From assembly GCA_002154655.1 (NCBI GenBank), contig NGUZ01000005.1:40760-104759 (forward strand): DNA of 64,000 nt. Direction: 5' to 3'. The position numbers were made by a program, and so were the translations under genes. This DNA comes from Corynebacterium kefirresidentii (GTDB taxonomy: Bacteria > Actinomycetota > Actinomycetes > Mycobacteriales > Mycobacteriaceae). The number at the start of each line of letters is the position of its first letter. Position 1 is the stretch's first letter. The notes under the pieces are model-generated. The model made no database searches, was not told the DNA's origin, and worked only from the letters and a program-made list of their open reading frames with translations. This document shows positions 1 to 9,134 of the stretch, piece after piece.

Positions 1-804
1 ACAGAGTTATCGGACATGCATGAAGCACAGGATGGTGGCACGGACTCGGTTCAGTCAGAGCCAGCTTCCTTCGTTGAAGTCGAGTCCGTACGTCTTGTTG
101 GTGCAGGCGAGATTTTCGAGCTTGATGCGAAGAGCTACACCGTAGAAAAGAAAAAAGGCAGCGTCACTATTGAACTTAAAAAGGAAGCCCTAGATAGGTT
201 GGCGCAGCTTCGTGAATTAGACCCTAATACCGCAGTTAAGGTCACGCTTCGTTCACGGGCTAGGCAAGATGCTACGGGAGAGCTGCGTGCAACAACTACA
301 CTAGCCGCGGACGGCATGGATGCACAGCGCAGTGAGGTAGAGACGTCGGCAAGCACCGACGTTCCTATCTATAAATTTGAATCGTGTTTTCCACCCTCTG
401 AGTCAAGCACCACCACTTCAAAAACCACTCCGGCGGTAACGCAGCATACGGAGCCGGAGCCTTCCGCTTCGGCGCCTTCCGCGTCGCGACCTTCCGCTGA
501 ACCTGCGGAACCAGGCTCCTCAAAGCCACACCCAGATAAGCCAAGTGACATTCCAGGCTTCCCCACGCCCCCAGATGAAGATGGGCACACAGGGCCGTTG
601 ACGCCCCAAGAAGGCGATCCCGAAACTAGCGATGAATCTGGAGAAAATGGCGGTATTGTAGGCAGTCTCGCTTCCACGGGTGCTTCCGTTATTGGAGTGA
701 CAGTTCTAGCAGTGCTGTTGATTCTCGCAGGTATCATTTTGTTGATCCGGCGCCGAGATGACGAGGAAGATTCAGCCACAGCAACCGAAAAGGACGAGGG
801 TTAA
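1..804 (+). CDS. C-terminal part of a sortase-anchored surface protein (probable minor pilin), cut by window edge
   Basis: The frame is open to the left edge, so the gene begins outside the window; the ATG at 16 is only the first internal Met. The visible part has a beta-rich N-terminal stretch, then a long spacer rich in Pro, Ser, Thr and Glu (about residues 125-215) typical of wall-spanning stalks. It ends with a sorting signal: an LASTG motif (LAxTG variant of LPxTG), a hydrophobic segment of about 20 residues and an RRR-containing charged tail. Such proteins are cleaved between T and G by a sortase and joined to a pilus or the cell wall. The next gene, 2 bp downstream, is a class C sortase, which supports a pilus role. 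Family identity beyond this is not recognisable. Confidence 0.8.
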   Translation, partial: TELSDMHEAQDGGTDSVQSEPASFVEVESVRLVGAGEIFELDAKSYTVEKKKGSVTIELKKEALDRLAQLRELDPNTAVKVTLRSRARQDATGELRATTTLAADGMDAQRSEVETSASTDVPIYKFESCFPPSESSTTTSKTTPAVTQHTEPEPSASAPSASRPSAEPAEPGSSKPHPDKPSDIPGFPTPPDEDGHTGPLTPQEGDPETSDESGENGGIVGSLASTGASVIGVTVLAVLLILAGIILLIRRRDDEEDSATATEKDEG

Positions 805-806
805 TT

Positions 807-1742
807 GTGACAACAAGCGCGAAAGATAGGCCGGCCTCGACGCAAAGGAAGCGCAAGAAGGGCAATGCAGTGTCTATCATCGCGCTGCTTCTGGGGGCTT
901 TGTTGCTGTTGTATCCAGTGGTATCAACACTGGCGAATCACAATAAGCTGATGCGCCAAACAGAAGCCTATAGTGGAAAGGTCGCTGATTTAAGCCAAGA
1001 CGAAAAGGAACGGCAGCTACAGCGGGCCCACGAATACAATGACCGTCTTTTGGCAGAAGGTCCGCACGCGCGGCCACCGGTGAACACGGATCCCGGGATG
1101 GAAGACTATATGTCGCAGCTGAATGTGGATGGCCCCCAGGGAATGATTGCCCGCATACGCATTCCATCGATTGATGTGGATTTGCCGGTGTTCCATACCA
1201 CCGCGCCAAAGGTGCTGTATCAGGGTGCTGGTCACATGTTTGGCTCAACCCTGCCGGTGGGCGGGGATGGGACCAATGCGGTGCTGTCGGCGCATACCGG
1301 CATGGTTAATGCAGCTATGTTTGACCGTTTGCCCACCCTTAAAGAAGGCGATGATATCTTCATCGACGTAATGGGGGAACGTTTGCGGTACAAAATGACC
1401 AGCCGGGAAGTAGTTAAACCCGATGATTACGAAGCCGTTACTTATGAACCAGGGCACGATAAAATCACGCTCATTACGTGTACCCCATATGGGCTCAATA
1501 CCGATAGGTTATTGGTTCATGCGGAGCGATATCCATTGGATCCTGGGAATCCGGAACCATCGCCTGCGGGGTTCGGTTGGTCATGGTGGATGATTGCCGT
1601 CGTATTAATCGTCTTACTTACCCTGTTGCTCATTTTGTGGAAGAACCGGCGCAGACGAAAGAAGCGCAAAGAGCAGGAAGAACAAGAAGCCGCGAAGAAG
1701 AACCAGCCTGCAGTTGAAGGTGGATCTGAGGCTGGGCACTAA
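807..1742 (+). CDS. class C (pilus) sortase
   Basis: Membrane-bound cysteine transpeptidase that links pilin subunits through LPxTG-like signals. The protein has an N-terminal basic stretch and a membrane segment (about residues 22-42), a central sortase barrel, the catalytic His in the SAHTG motif (about 162-166), the catalytic Cys in TLITCTP and the conserved Arg in NTDRLLV. A second C-terminal membrane helix followed by a strongly basic tail (RRRRKKRKE) is typical of class C enzymes. A DPG-containing segment at about residues 92-94 sits where the class C lid normally lies. GTG start 2 bp after the surface-protein stop indicates translational coupling. Confidence 0.9.
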   Translation: MTTSAKDRPASTQRKRKKGNAVSIIALLLGALLLLYPVVSTLANHNKLMRQTEAYSGKVADLSQDEKERQLQRAHEYNDRLLAEGPHARPPVNTDPGMEDYMSQLNVDGPQGMIARIRIPSIDVDLPVFHTTAPKVLYQGAGHMFGSTLPVGGDGTNAVLSAHTGMVNAAMFDRLPTLKEGDDIFIDVMGERLRYKMTSREVVKPDDYEAVTYEPGHDKITLITCTPYGLNTDRLLVHAERYPLDPGNPEPSPAGFGWSWWMIAVVLIVLLTLLLILWKNRRRRKKRKEQEEQEAAKKNQPAVEGGSEAGH

Positions 1743-1785
1743 GCCTCGCTAGCCGCTGTTTAGTTTGAATTCAGACGGTAACTGA

Positions 1786-1791
1786 TAGACT
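1786..1791 (+). promoter_or_regulatory. putative obg promoter -10 hexamer
   Basis: TAGACT matches the corynebacterial TANNNT -10 pattern. Start of transcription would fall near 1798, giving a leader of about 30 nt that carries a GAGGAGAG Shine-Dalgarno sequence 6 nt before the obg ATG. It implies obg has its own promoter after the sortase operon. Confidence 0.4.
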
Positions 1792-1826
1792 TTTGGTCTC
1801 AACAAAATTCGAGGAGAGAGCAGTTC

Positions 1827-3359
1827 ATGGCACGTTTTATTGACCGCGTCGTCCTGCACCTGCAAGCAGGCGATGGTGGACACGGCTGTGTGTCCGTCCA
1901 CCGCGAAAAGTTCAAGCCTTTGGGCGGACCTGATGGCGGCAATGGCGGCCACGGCGGCGACATCATCCTCGAAGTCTCCGAGCAGATTCACACCTTGATG
2001 GACTTCCACTACCGCCCGCACATCAAAGCGCAACGCGGCGGCAACGGTGCCGGCGATATGCGCAACGGTGCCCGCGGTGAAGACCTGATTCTAGAGGTTC
2101 CCGCCGGCACTGTGGTGCGCACGGAAAAAGGGGAGACCCTAGCGGATCTCACCATTCCGGGCACTCGCTTCGTTGCTGCAGAAGGCGGTTATGGCGGATT
2201 GGGCAATGCCGCGCTGGCTTCCAAGAATCGCAAGGCCCCGGGGTTTGCTCTTCAAGGCGAGCCAGGTCAAGCGCACGATCTGATCCTCGAGTTAAAGTCC
2301 ATGGCAGATGTCGGACTGGTGGGCTTTCCCTCGGCAGGTAAGTCTTCGCTGATTTCGGTGCTTTCGGCAGCCAAGCCAAAGATCGGCGATTATCCGTTTA
2401 CTACCTTGCAGCCGAATCTCGGCGTGGTGGACATGGGGGATAGTTCCTTTACCATTGCAGACGTGCCAGGCCTTATCCCCGGCGCAGCCGATGGCAAGGG
2501 CTTGGGCCTGGATTTCCTGCGCCACATCGAGCGCACCGCGGTGCTTGCTCACGTGGTCGACACAGCTTCCATCGAACCGGGCCGTGATCCGGAATCCGAT
2601 ATCGAAGCGCTGGAAAACGAGCTGGCTAAGTATCAGGAAGCTCTCCAGGAAGACACCGGTCTTGGCGATCTTCGCGAGCGCCCACGCATTATTATTCTCA
2701 ATAAAGCGGATGTCCCAGAAGCGGAGGAGCTGGCGGAGTTCGTTAAGGATGACCTCAAGGAGAAATTCGGCTGGCCCGTCTTCATTATCTCCGCGGCGGC
2801 CCGCAAGGGGCTGGATCCGCTGAAGTATAAGCTCATGGAGATGGTGACGGAACACTATAAAGCGCAGCCGAAGCCAAAGCGCGATCCGAAGCACAGCATC
2901 ATTCATCCGAAGGCACAGGCGCACAAGAAGAACACTGGTTCCTTCGCTGATTTCACCATCGCCCGCGATCCGGAAGTCGAAGGCGGCTTCATTGTCGAGG
3001 GCGAGAAAATCGAGCGCTGGATCACCCAAACCGACTTCGAAAATGACGAGGCCGTGGGCTATCTGGCTGACCGTCTGGCCAAGGCCGGCGTGGAGGATGA
3101 GCTGCGCGCGCAGGGGGCCGTGGAAGGCTGTCCGGTGACGATCGGCGGCATTACCTTCGAGTGGGAGCCTATGACTGGCGGTGATCCGACGATGGCCAGC
3201 CGCGGCGAGGACGCTCGTTTGAAGGGCACTAGCCGCGTTTCCGCCGCCGAGCGCAAGCGTGCCTCTCAGGCACGCCGTGGTCTTATCGATGAATACGATT
3301 ACGGCACCGATGAAGAGGTTACTCGCGAGGGTGCTAATCGGGATAGGTGGCAAGGCTAG
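1827..3359 (+). CDS. obg: GTPase Obg/CgtA, ribosome assembly
   Basis: Essential GTPase acting in 50S subunit maturation and stress control. The N-terminal Obg fold is glycine-rich (GGDGG, GGNGG repeats, residues 1-158); the G domain follows, with the P-loop GFPSAGKSS, switch DVPGLIPGA and NKAD specificity motif; an OCT-type C-terminal domain and a basic tail complete 510 residues, a normal length for actinobacteria. A strong GGAGAG ribosome site precedes the ATG. Usually rplU and rpmA lie just upstream; here a sortase gene does. Confidence 0.97.
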   Translation: MARFIDRVVLHLQAGDGGHGCVSVHREKFKPLGGPDGGNGGHGGDIILEVSEQIHTLMDFHYRPHIKAQRGGNGAGDMRNGARGEDLILEVPAGTVVRTEKGETLADLTIPGTRFVAAEGGYGGLGNAALASKNRKAPGFALQGEPGQAHDLILELKSMADVGLVGFPSAGKSSLISVLSAAKPKIGDYPFTTLQPNLGVVDMGDSSFTIADVPGLIPGAADGKGLGLDFLRHIERTAVLAHVVDTASIEPGRDPESDIEALENELAKYQEALQEDTGLGDLRERPRIIILNKADVPEAEELAEFVKDDLKEKFGWPVFIISAAARKGLDPLKYKLMEMVTEHYKAQPKPKRDPKHSIIHPKAQAHKKNTGSFADFTIARDPEVEGGFIVEGEKIERWITQTDFENDEAVGYLADRLAKAGVEDELRAQGAVEGCPVTIGGITFEWEPMTGGDPTMASRGEDARLKGTSRVSAAERKRASQARRGLIDEYDYGTDEEVTREGANRDRWQG

Positions 3360-3367
3360 TTCGGTAG

Positions 3368-3405
3368 GCCCCCTCTTCTTGGGGTGTATAAGAGGGGGCG
3401 CTTTG
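3368..3405 (+). terminator. rho-independent-like terminator after obg
   Basis: Perfect 10-bp stem GCCCCCTCTT/AAGAGGGGGC (3368-3377 and 3390-3399) with a 12-nt loop, followed by GCTTTGT, a weak T tract. It separates obg from proB and covers an upstream in-frame GTG at 3384, which argues against that start for proB. Confidence 0.65.
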
Positions 3406-3411
3406 TAGACT
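3406..3411 (+). promoter_or_regulatory. proB leaderless promoter -10
   Basis: TAGACT lies 8 nt before the ATG at 3420, so transcription is predicted to start at or next to the start codon. No Shine-Dalgarno sequence is seen. Confidence 0.5.
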
Positions 3412-3419
3412 CGGTTGGC

Positions 3420-4652
3420 ATGTCTTCTGATGAACAGAAAGAGTCCATCCTTCCACTTCCGGTAGAGCCTTTTGCTGGGCCTACCGCCGATACTCCCTTT
3501 CCAGAATCGCTCGATGAGAACCCGGTAGCCTCCGGTTTTGAATCGGAGCTTCGCCACGATATCGCGCACGCTAAGCGCGTCGTGGTCAAGATTGGTTCCT
3601 CTTCCCTCACGGATGAAAATTTCCGCGTTTCGCAGGAAAAGATTGATCACATCGTCGATGCCGTTCATGCGCGCATGGGCCGCTCCGATGTCATTATCGT
3701 TTCTTCGGGTGCGGTCGCCGCCGGCATGGGGCCGCTCGGGCTGCACCAGCGTCCCACCGATCTGGCTACCAAGCAGGCCTCCGCTTCTGTAGGCCAGGTG
3801 CATTTGGCCTATGTGTGGGGCCAGTCCTTTGCTCGCTATCAGCGCACCATCGGCCAGGTTTTGTTGACTGCGTCAGATACTGGTCACCGCGATCGCGCCC
3901 GCAACGCGCAGCGCACCATTGATCGCCTGCGCCAGCTGCGTACCATTCCTATCGTCAACGAGAATGACGCCGTGGCTACTTCGGAGATGCACTTCGGCGA
4001 TAACGATCGCCTCTCCGCGCTGGTGGCCAACCTGGTGGGCGCGGATGCGCTCTTCCTCTTCTCCGATGTGGATGGTCTCTACGACAAGAACCCGGCCGAG
4101 CCGGATGCCAAGTTCATTGATGAGGTGCGCACCGGCAAGGACCTGAAGGGTGTTGTCGCTGGTGATGGCGGTAAGGTCGGCACCGGCGGCATGGCCACCA
4201 AGGTGTCTGCGGCCCGCTTGGCTACCCGCGGTGGCATTCCCGTGCTATTGACCTCCACGGATAATATTGGCCCCGCGCTTGCCGACGCCTCTGTGGGCAC
4301 CGTCTTCCACACCCGCGAGGAACGCCAGCTTTCCGCCTGGAAGTTCTGGGCACTCTACTGCGCCGATACCGGCGGAGCCGTCCGCCTCGATGAAGGCGCC
4401 AAGGAGGCCGTGACCAAGGGCGGCATTTCGCTGCTTGCCGTCGGCATTACCGATGTCCAAGGCGAGTTTAATAAGGGCGAAATCATCGATATCCTCGGCC
4501 CGAATGGCGAGGTCATCGGCCGCGGTGAAGTCCGCTTCGACTCTGAGGAGTTAAACACCATTAAGGGCAAGAAGATGGAGGAGTTGCCCGAGGAACAGCG
4601 CCGTTCCGTTGTCCACGCGGACTACCTCTCCAACTTCGCCTCGCGTATTTAA
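3420..4652 (+). CDS. proB: glutamate 5-kinase
   Basis: First step of proline synthesis: ATP-dependent phosphorylation of L-glutamate. The amino acid kinase fold begins at [10 protein letters not shown], with [10 protein letters not shown] and NENDAVAT motifs; a C-terminal PUA domain occupies roughly the last 90 residues. An N-terminal extension of about 40 residues precedes the kinase core, longer than in E. coli. The start at 3420 is chosen because it lies 8 nt after a TAGACT -10 hexamer and because the earlier in-frame GTG sits inside a terminator hairpin. It is separated from proA by two dehydrogenase genes, as in C. glutamicum, which has one (unkdh). Confidence 0.95.
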   Translation: MSSDEQKESILPLPVEPFAGPTADTPFPESLDENPVASGFESELRHDIAHAKRVVVKIGSSSLTDENFRVSQEKIDHIVDAVHARMGRSDVIIVSSGAVAAGMGPLGLHQRPTDLATKQASASVGQVHLAYVWGQSFARYQRTIGQVLLTASDTGHRDRARNAQRTIDRLRQLRTIPIVNENDAVATSEMHFGDNDRLSALVANLVGADALFLFSDVDGLYDKNPAEPDAKFIDEVRTGKDLKGVVAGDGGKVGTGGMATKVSAARLATRGGIPVLLTSTDNIGPALADASVGTVFHTREERQLSAWKFWALYCADTGGAVRLDEGAKEAVTKGGISLLAVGITDVQGEFNKGEIIDILGPNGEVIGRGEVRFDSEELNTIKGKKMEELPEEQRRSVVHADYLSNFASRI

Positions 4653-4673
4653 ACCTAGGTGCGAGATTGCCCG

Positions 4674-4679
4674 TATGGT
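4674..4679 (+). promoter_or_regulatory. leaderless promoter -10 of first dehydrogenase
   Basis: TATGGT ends 6 nt before the ATG at 4686. No ribosome binding site is present, so a leaderless transcript is likely. Confidence 0.4.
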
Positions 4680-4685
4680 TGGGGC

Positions 4686-5615
4686 ATGAAATATTTCATG
4701 GGACCGGAAACCTGGCAGCCGATGGTAGAAGATATCGAGGCTGCCGGGCACCAACGTGTGGAGCGCATTGAAGAGGCCGAGGTTTATATCAATAATGCTC
4801 CGAACCCGCGCCGCATCCCCGAGATGCCGGAGAATATTGGCTGGGTGCAGCACTGTTTTACCGGCGTAAACCAGCTCATTGATGCCGGCGTCATCACCCC
4901 AGACGGCGTGCCATGGTGCAACTCCGCCGGCGCTTTTGCCCAGCCGGTAGCCGAATCTGCACTTGGCCTGGCCCTGTCACAGGCGCACCACCACAAAGCT
5001 TTCGCCCAGGCCGCTTCGTGGTCGGTAGCACAGGAGCTGGACGAGTCCCAGGCGTGGCTTTATAACCAGCGAGGGCCGAAGAGGGTAGCCATCTTCGGCG
5101 CTGGGGGCATCGGCAAGCAGCTTATTAAGCTTCTGAAACCGTTTGGCGTGCACATTACCGCGATCAATCGCTCCGGCCGCTCGGTGGAAGGCGCCGATGA
5201 GGTCGTGCCCATGGAGCAGGCCGACCACGTGTGGGGCGAGGCCGATTTCATTTTCTGTATCCTGCCTGCGACCAAGGACACCGAGGGGTTAATCGATGCC
5301 GCCGCTTTCCGCGCGATGAAATCCTCCGCCATCTTTATCAACGTTGGCCGTGGCAGCACCGTAGTAACCGATGATCTGGTGGCGGCCCTGCGCGACGGTG
5401 AGATCGCTGGCGCCGGGCTGGAGGTTATGGATCCCGAGCCACTGCCTGATGGCCATCCGCTCTATGACCTGCCCAATTGCACCATGACGCCGCACATGGC
5501 TGCCTCCGCGCACGTAGCGCAGCACCACCTGGGCGCTATCTTCAACGCCAATGCCGCGGCGTGGGAGAGGGGAGAGGCTATGCCCACTCGCGTCGATGCG
5601 GAGGCTGGCTACTAA
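4686..5615 (+). CDS. D-isomer-specific 2-hydroxyacid dehydrogenase, copy 1
   Basis: NAD(P)-dependent oxidoreductase of the D-2-hydroxyacid dehydrogenase family, substrate unknown. The Rossmann motif GAGGIGKQL is near residue 140, the NVGRGS strand and catalytic Arg follow, and the acid/base region reads DPEPLPDGHPLYDLPNC with an MTPHMA segment carrying the catalytic His. It corresponds in position to the unkdh gene known between proB and proA of C. glutamicum. Start at 4686 is preferred to an upstream in-frame GTG at 4659 because family similarity begins at MKYFMGP and a -10 hexamer lies 6 nt upstream. It overlaps the next gene by 1 nt (TAATG). Confidence 0.9.
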   Translation: MKYFMGPETWQPMVEDIEAAGHQRVERIEEAEVYINNAPNPRRIPEMPENIGWVQHCFTGVNQLIDAGVITPDGVPWCNSAGAFAQPVAESALGLALSQAHHHKAFAQAASWSVAQELDESQAWLYNQRGPKRVAIFGAGGIGKQLIKLLKPFGVHITAINRSGRSVEGADEVVPMEQADHVWGEADFIFCILPATKDTEGLIDAAAFRAMKSSAIFINVGRGSTVVTDDLVAALRDGEIAGAGLEVMDPEPLPDGHPLYDLPNCTMTPHMAASAHVAQHHLGAIFNANAAAWERGEAMPTRVDAEAGY

Positions 5616-6520
5616 TGAAGTACGCGATGTTACCCAGCCCGTGGGAGGAAACCCTCCAGGCACTCGATGCAGCCGGCCACGAGCGTGCCCCACTGGAAGA
5701 TGCCGAGGTTCTCATCTTCAACGGCGGTCCGGATGATTTCCCACGGCCCCTGCCACCGAGCGTGGGCCTGGTGCAGGTCCCCTTCGCTGGGGTGGACCAC
5801 CTGCTCGACGTCATGCGTGATACCACCGCCCGCTGGTCTAATGCCGCCGGCCTGTATGACGCCACCGTGGCGGAATCTACCATTGCGCTCCTGCTCGCCC
5901 ACTTGCATGCGCATAAGCGCGTGGGGACTAGCTGGTCTAACCGCGATGAGGTGGAGGCTCATACCAGCTTCCTTTTTGAAGATAAGACAGTAGCGGTGGT
6001 GGGTACCGGGGGCATCGGAAAGCGTCTAATTCACATGCTGGAAGGCTTTGGCCCGCGCATTATCGCGGTCAATCGCTCCGGTACCCCAGTGGAGGGTGCC
6101 GATGAAACCTTCGCCACCACCGATATTGAGCGCGTCTGGCCAGCCGCCGATTATTTCGTGGCGCTCGCGCCGCTAACGGAAGAGACCCACCAGCTTTTCG
6201 ATGCTGCTGCCTTCCGCGCCATGCCCGACCACGCAGTGGTAATTAACGTCGGCCGCGGTCCGCTCGTGGACACCGAGGCCCTTGTTGACGCTCTTCGTGC
6301 CGGCCATATCGCCGGCGCTGGCTTGGATGTTACCGACCCCGAGCCGCTGCCCGATGGGCACCCACTGTGGGACATGCCTAACGTGGTCATCACCCCGCAC
6401 CTGGCCAACCCTCCCTATTCGGTGCGCCGGCGCATCGGCTCGCATACAGTACAGGTCATGGAGCGTTACTCCGCAGGTGAAGCAATCCCCACGGAAGTCG
6501 ATATTCAGGCGGGTTATTAA
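5615..6520 (+). CDS. D-isomer-specific 2-hydroxyacid dehydrogenase, copy 2
   Basis: Paralogue of the preceding gene: same start (MKYAMLPSPW against MKYFMGPETW), Rossmann motif GTGGIGKRL, NVGRGPLV, DPEPLPDGHPLWDMPN and TPHLA catalytic segment, and near-identical ends (GEAIPTEVDIQAGY against GEAMPTRVDAEAGY). The ATG overlaps the upstream stop by one base, so translation is probably coupled. Substrate is unknown; the position inside the pro locus suggests an alpha-keto or hydroxy acid linked to amino acid metabolism, but that is inference. Confidence 0.9.
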   Translation: MKYAMLPSPWEETLQALDAAGHERAPLEDAEVLIFNGGPDDFPRPLPPSVGLVQVPFAGVDHLLDVMRDTTARWSNAAGLYDATVAESTIALLLAHLHAHKRVGTSWSNRDEVEAHTSFLFEDKTVAVVGTGGIGKRLIHMLEGFGPRIIAVNRSGTPVEGADETFATTDIERVWPAADYFVALAPLTEETHQLFDAAAFRAMPDHAVVINVGRGPLVDTEALVDALRAGHIAGAGLDVTDPEPLPDGHPLWDMPNVVITPHLANPPYSVRRRIGSHTVQVMERYSAGEAIPTEVDIQAGY

Positions 6521-6831
6521 TGGACAACGCCGCCTCACAAGACGGTTCTTATCAAGGGAGCTCTTTTAATCCCACCGAAGCCGAGGTCGCGGATATGAAG
6601 GAACGCCGGAAGAAGGTACAGGCGGTCGATTATGCTGCCTGGGCGGCCACCATCCTTTCCGTCGTGCTCGGCTATTTCTTCTTCCACTGGTCCTATTTTT
6701 GGGTTATCCCGATTATCTGTTTTATATGCTCGGCTGGAGCCCGCCACGTTTATAACTTGAGCTATTACGAAGAGGAATACCTCATGTTCGAGCGGAAGGA
6801 CGAGAAGCGCCGCCGCGAGCTCGGCCAATAA
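6520..6831 (+). CDS. small two-helix membrane protein of unknown function
   Basis: 103 residues. A polar N-terminus of about 38 residues is followed by two closely spaced membrane helices (about 40-57 and 60-76) and a charged C-terminal tail with many Glu, Arg and Lys. Its ATG overlaps the dehydrogenase stop by 1 nt, so it is the third gene of the operon. No family was recognised; it could be an accessory of the dehydrogenases or simply co-transcribed. Confidence 0.75.
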   Translation: MDNAASQDGSYQGSSFNPTEAEVADMKERRKKVQAVDYAAWAATILSVVLGYFFFHWSYFWVIPIICFICSAGARHVYNLSYYEEEYLMFERKDEKRRRELGQ

Positions 6832-6889
6832 GCAGACCACCGTGCGGGTGCTTGCCGCCCAACTGGCTGAAATGCGCGTGGCCTTTCGT

Positions 6890-6895
6890 TAAGCT
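6890..6895 (+). promoter_or_regulatory. proA leaderless promoter -10
   Basis: TAAGCT ends 8 nt before the proA ATG; no Shine-Dalgarno sequence is seen. Confidence 0.45.
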
Positions 6896-6903
6896 GGTAT
6901 GGC

Positions 6904-8172
6904 ATGAGCAACACTGAACGCGAAGAAGTTCTGTCCAAAGCCCGTGCTGCCAAGGAAGTGGCGCCCGTCGTGGCGCAGCTGTCCACGCCGCGCAAGAATG
7001 AGATCTTGCAGCGCGCAGCCGACAACCTCATTGCCCACACCGAAGCCATTCTCGCCGCCAATAAGCAGGATATCGATGCCGGCCGCGAACGCGGCATGTC
7101 CGAGTCCCTTATTGACCGCCTGTCTCTCGACGCCGCGCGCGTGGAAGGCATTGCCGGCGGCCTGCGCCAGGTAGCCGGCCTGCAGGACCCAGTAGGGGAG
7201 ATCCTGCAGGGCCGCACCATGGATAACGGAATCCAGATGAAACAGGTGCGCGTGCCGCTCGGTGTCATGGGCATGGTCTATGAGGCCCGCCCGAACGTCA
7301 CCGTGGATGCTTTCGGTCTGGCTATCAAGTCCGGCAATGTGCCGCTATTGCGTGGTTCCAAGTCCGCCCGCAACTCCAACGCCAAGCTGGTAGAAATTTT
7401 GCAGGATACCCTCGCCGAGTTTGACCTGCCGCGCGAGGCCGTGCAGCTTTTGCCGTGCGAGACGCACGATTCCGTCCAGGACCTCATCACCGCCCGTGGT
7501 CTGGTGGACCTGGTTATTCCGCGTGGTGGCGCAAAGCTTATTGAGGCCGTCGTTACCGGCGCCACCGTCCCCGCCATTGAGACCGGCACCGGCAATTGCC
7601 ACTTCTACGTGGATGCTTCTGCAGACATTGAGAAGGCCATCGACATGGTCATCAACGGAAAGACCCGCCGCACCTCCGTGTGCAACTCTACGGAGTGCGT
7701 GCTAATCGACGCCGCTTTGGATGACTCCGTCAAGCTCCGCATCATCGCCGCGCTGCAGGATGCTGGTGTGACCATCCACGGCGACGTCGCCGAGCTCGAG
7801 GCCTTCGGCGTCAAGGATGCCGTGCAGGCCACCGATGAAGACTGGCGCGAGGAGTCACTATCTATGGATATCTGCGCCAAGGTGGTCGACGGCGTAGATG
7901 GCGCCATCGCGCATATCACCGAGTTCACCACTGGCCACACCGAGGCCATCGCCGCGCAAGACGCCGATGTCCTAGTGAAGTTCGGCAACGAGGTGGATGC
8001 CGCCGCGGTGATGCTCAATGCCTCGACCGCCTTCACCGATGGCGAGGTCTACGGCATGGGCGCCGAAATCGGCATTTCCACCCAGAAGCTGCACGTCCGT
8101 GGCCCAATGGCGCTGCCGGAGCTCACCTCTTCTAAGTGGATCCTGCAGGGTACCGGTCAGACCCGTCCATAA
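6904..8172 (+). CDS. proA: gamma-glutamyl phosphate reductase
   Basis: Second step of proline synthesis, reducing glutamyl-5-phosphate to glutamate semialdehyde with NADPH. The 422-residue length is standard. Family motifs include YEARPNVTVDA, LLRGSKSARNSN, VIPRGG and ETGTGNCHFYVD; the catalytic Cys lies in RRTSVCNSTE. The C-terminus GPMALPELTSSKW is characteristic. It is separated from proB by about 2.2 kb holding two dehydrogenases and a membrane protein, and seems to have its own leaderless promoter. Confidence 0.97.
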   Translation: MSNTEREEVLSKARAAKEVAPVVAQLSTPRKNEILQRAADNLIAHTEAILAANKQDIDAGRERGMSESLIDRLSLDAARVEGIAGGLRQVAGLQDPVGEILQGRTMDNGIQMKQVRVPLGVMGMVYEARPNVTVDAFGLAIKSGNVPLLRGSKSARNSNAKLVEILQDTLAEFDLPREAVQLLPCETHDSVQDLITARGLVDLVIPRGGAKLIEAVVTGATVPAIETGTGNCHFYVDASADIEKAIDMVINGKTRRTSVCNSTECVLIDAALDDSVKLRIIAALQDAGVTIHGDVAELEAFGVKDAVQATDEDWREESLSMDICAKVVDGVDGAIAHITEFTTGHTEAIAAQDADVLVKFGNEVDAAAVMLNASTAFTDGEVYGMGAEIGISTQKLHVRGPMALPELTSSKWILQGTGQTRP

Positions 8173-8183
8173 TTCTCCCCGCC

Positions 8184-9125
8184 ATGATTCGATCTGCTTT
8201 CTTCCGTACCGCCGTCGCCCTAAGCGCCTCGGCGGCGCTTGCCGTTTCTATAGCCCCCGCCGCCACCGCGAATGCTGCCCCCGTCGTGCCCCAGGCAGCG
8301 GCACAATCCGCCCCATCGCCGCAGCCTGCTGGGTGTCCCGAGTTCGTCGTTTTGGCTGCTCGTGGCTCCGACCAGAATGAGGAATACGGCGAGTATTTCG
8401 GACCGCAGCAGTATTCGCCGCATGCCGAGCCGTCGAATGGCTATGAAGGGGCAAACCTCTCCGCGCTTTTTCATCTAGTGGAAAAACGCCATCCCGGCAC
8501 GATGGATAAAGTCCATGTCCTCGCCCTTGACCCCCAGGCATACCCGGCATCAATGAACCTGCCGCCGCTGGCGCAGGAAGGTGAGCAGTTGAATCCGCTC
8601 CAGCTTATTCGCCGCCTCGGTGGGGTAGTGATGGAGCATCCGTTGCACGAGCTGGCGTATTCGGTCACCGTTGGTTTTGTACATAGTTTGCGCACCGGCA
8701 TGGCCAATGCTCCGCGCGTGGTGGAAAAGTATGAGCGCGAAACAGGCTGCCAGCCGCGCTATATTACGGCTGGCTACTCCCAAGGCGCCATTGTCGCTAC
8801 CAGCGCGGAGCGCTACCTTGCGCAACGAGGCAAGCTCGCGGGGGCAGTTTACCTGGGCAATCCCCTCAGCCGTCCCCACGGTATGGCGGGCTGGCTACCG
8901 CAGCGTTTGCTCTTACAACCTGCGGCATTGCCGGACTCGCGCCGGCTTAACTATTGCTTGGACGGAGACTTTGTTTGCGACCTGAACCTCGCCTCCGCCC
9001 ACGACGCGTTGGCTACCAAGGCGGCTCGCCATGCTTCTTATTTTGTAGAGCCCTCGCTTGGCGACGCCGCTTTTGCCGACTCCCTCGCCACTTTGCTCAC
9101 TCCCTCCTCGGCCGGGGGACTATAA
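8184..9125 (+). CDS. secreted cutinase-like serine esterase
   Basis: Exported alpha/beta hydrolase of the cutinase family. A signal peptide (residues 1 to about 32, ending at an AxA site in TANAAP) precedes a Ser/Pro-rich linker and the catalytic domain. The nucleophile is in GYSQG, the acid in the disulphide-flanked CLDGDFVCD segment and the His in KAARHASYF, giving a complete triad. Corynebacterial and mycobacterial relatives act on lipids or polyesters; some act on cell-envelope mycolates. The substrate here is not known. Start 8184 gives a proper signal peptide; it follows proA by only 11 bp. Confidence 0.85.
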   Translation: MIRSAFFRTAVALSASAALAVSIAPAATANAAPVVPQAAAQSAPSPQPAGCPEFVVLAARGSDQNEEYGEYFGPQQYSPHAEPSNGYEGANLSALFHLVEKRHPGTMDKVHVLALDPQAYPASMNLPPLAQEGEQLNPLQLIRRLGGVVMEHPLHELAYSVTVGFVHSLRTGMANAPRVVEKYERETGCQPRYITAGYSQGAIVATSAERYLAQRGKLAGAVYLGNPLSRPHGMAGWLPQRLLLQPAALPDSRRLNYCLDGDFVCDLNLASAHDALATKAARHASYFVEPSLGDAAFADSLATLLTPSSAGGL

Positions 9126-9126
9126 T
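9121..9126 (+). promoter_or_regulatory. nadD promoter -10 (perfect TATAAT)
   Basis: Consensus TATAAT overlapping the end of the esterase gene and ending 8 nt before the nadD ATG. A transcript would begin at or next to the A of ATG. Confidence 0.6.
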
Positions 9127-9134
9127 CACCACCC

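Noticed and set aside
2292-3803. 503-codon antisense frame opposite obg and proB
   Set aside because: A mirror effect of high-GC codon use; the plus-strand genes are certain and the antisense product has no domain.
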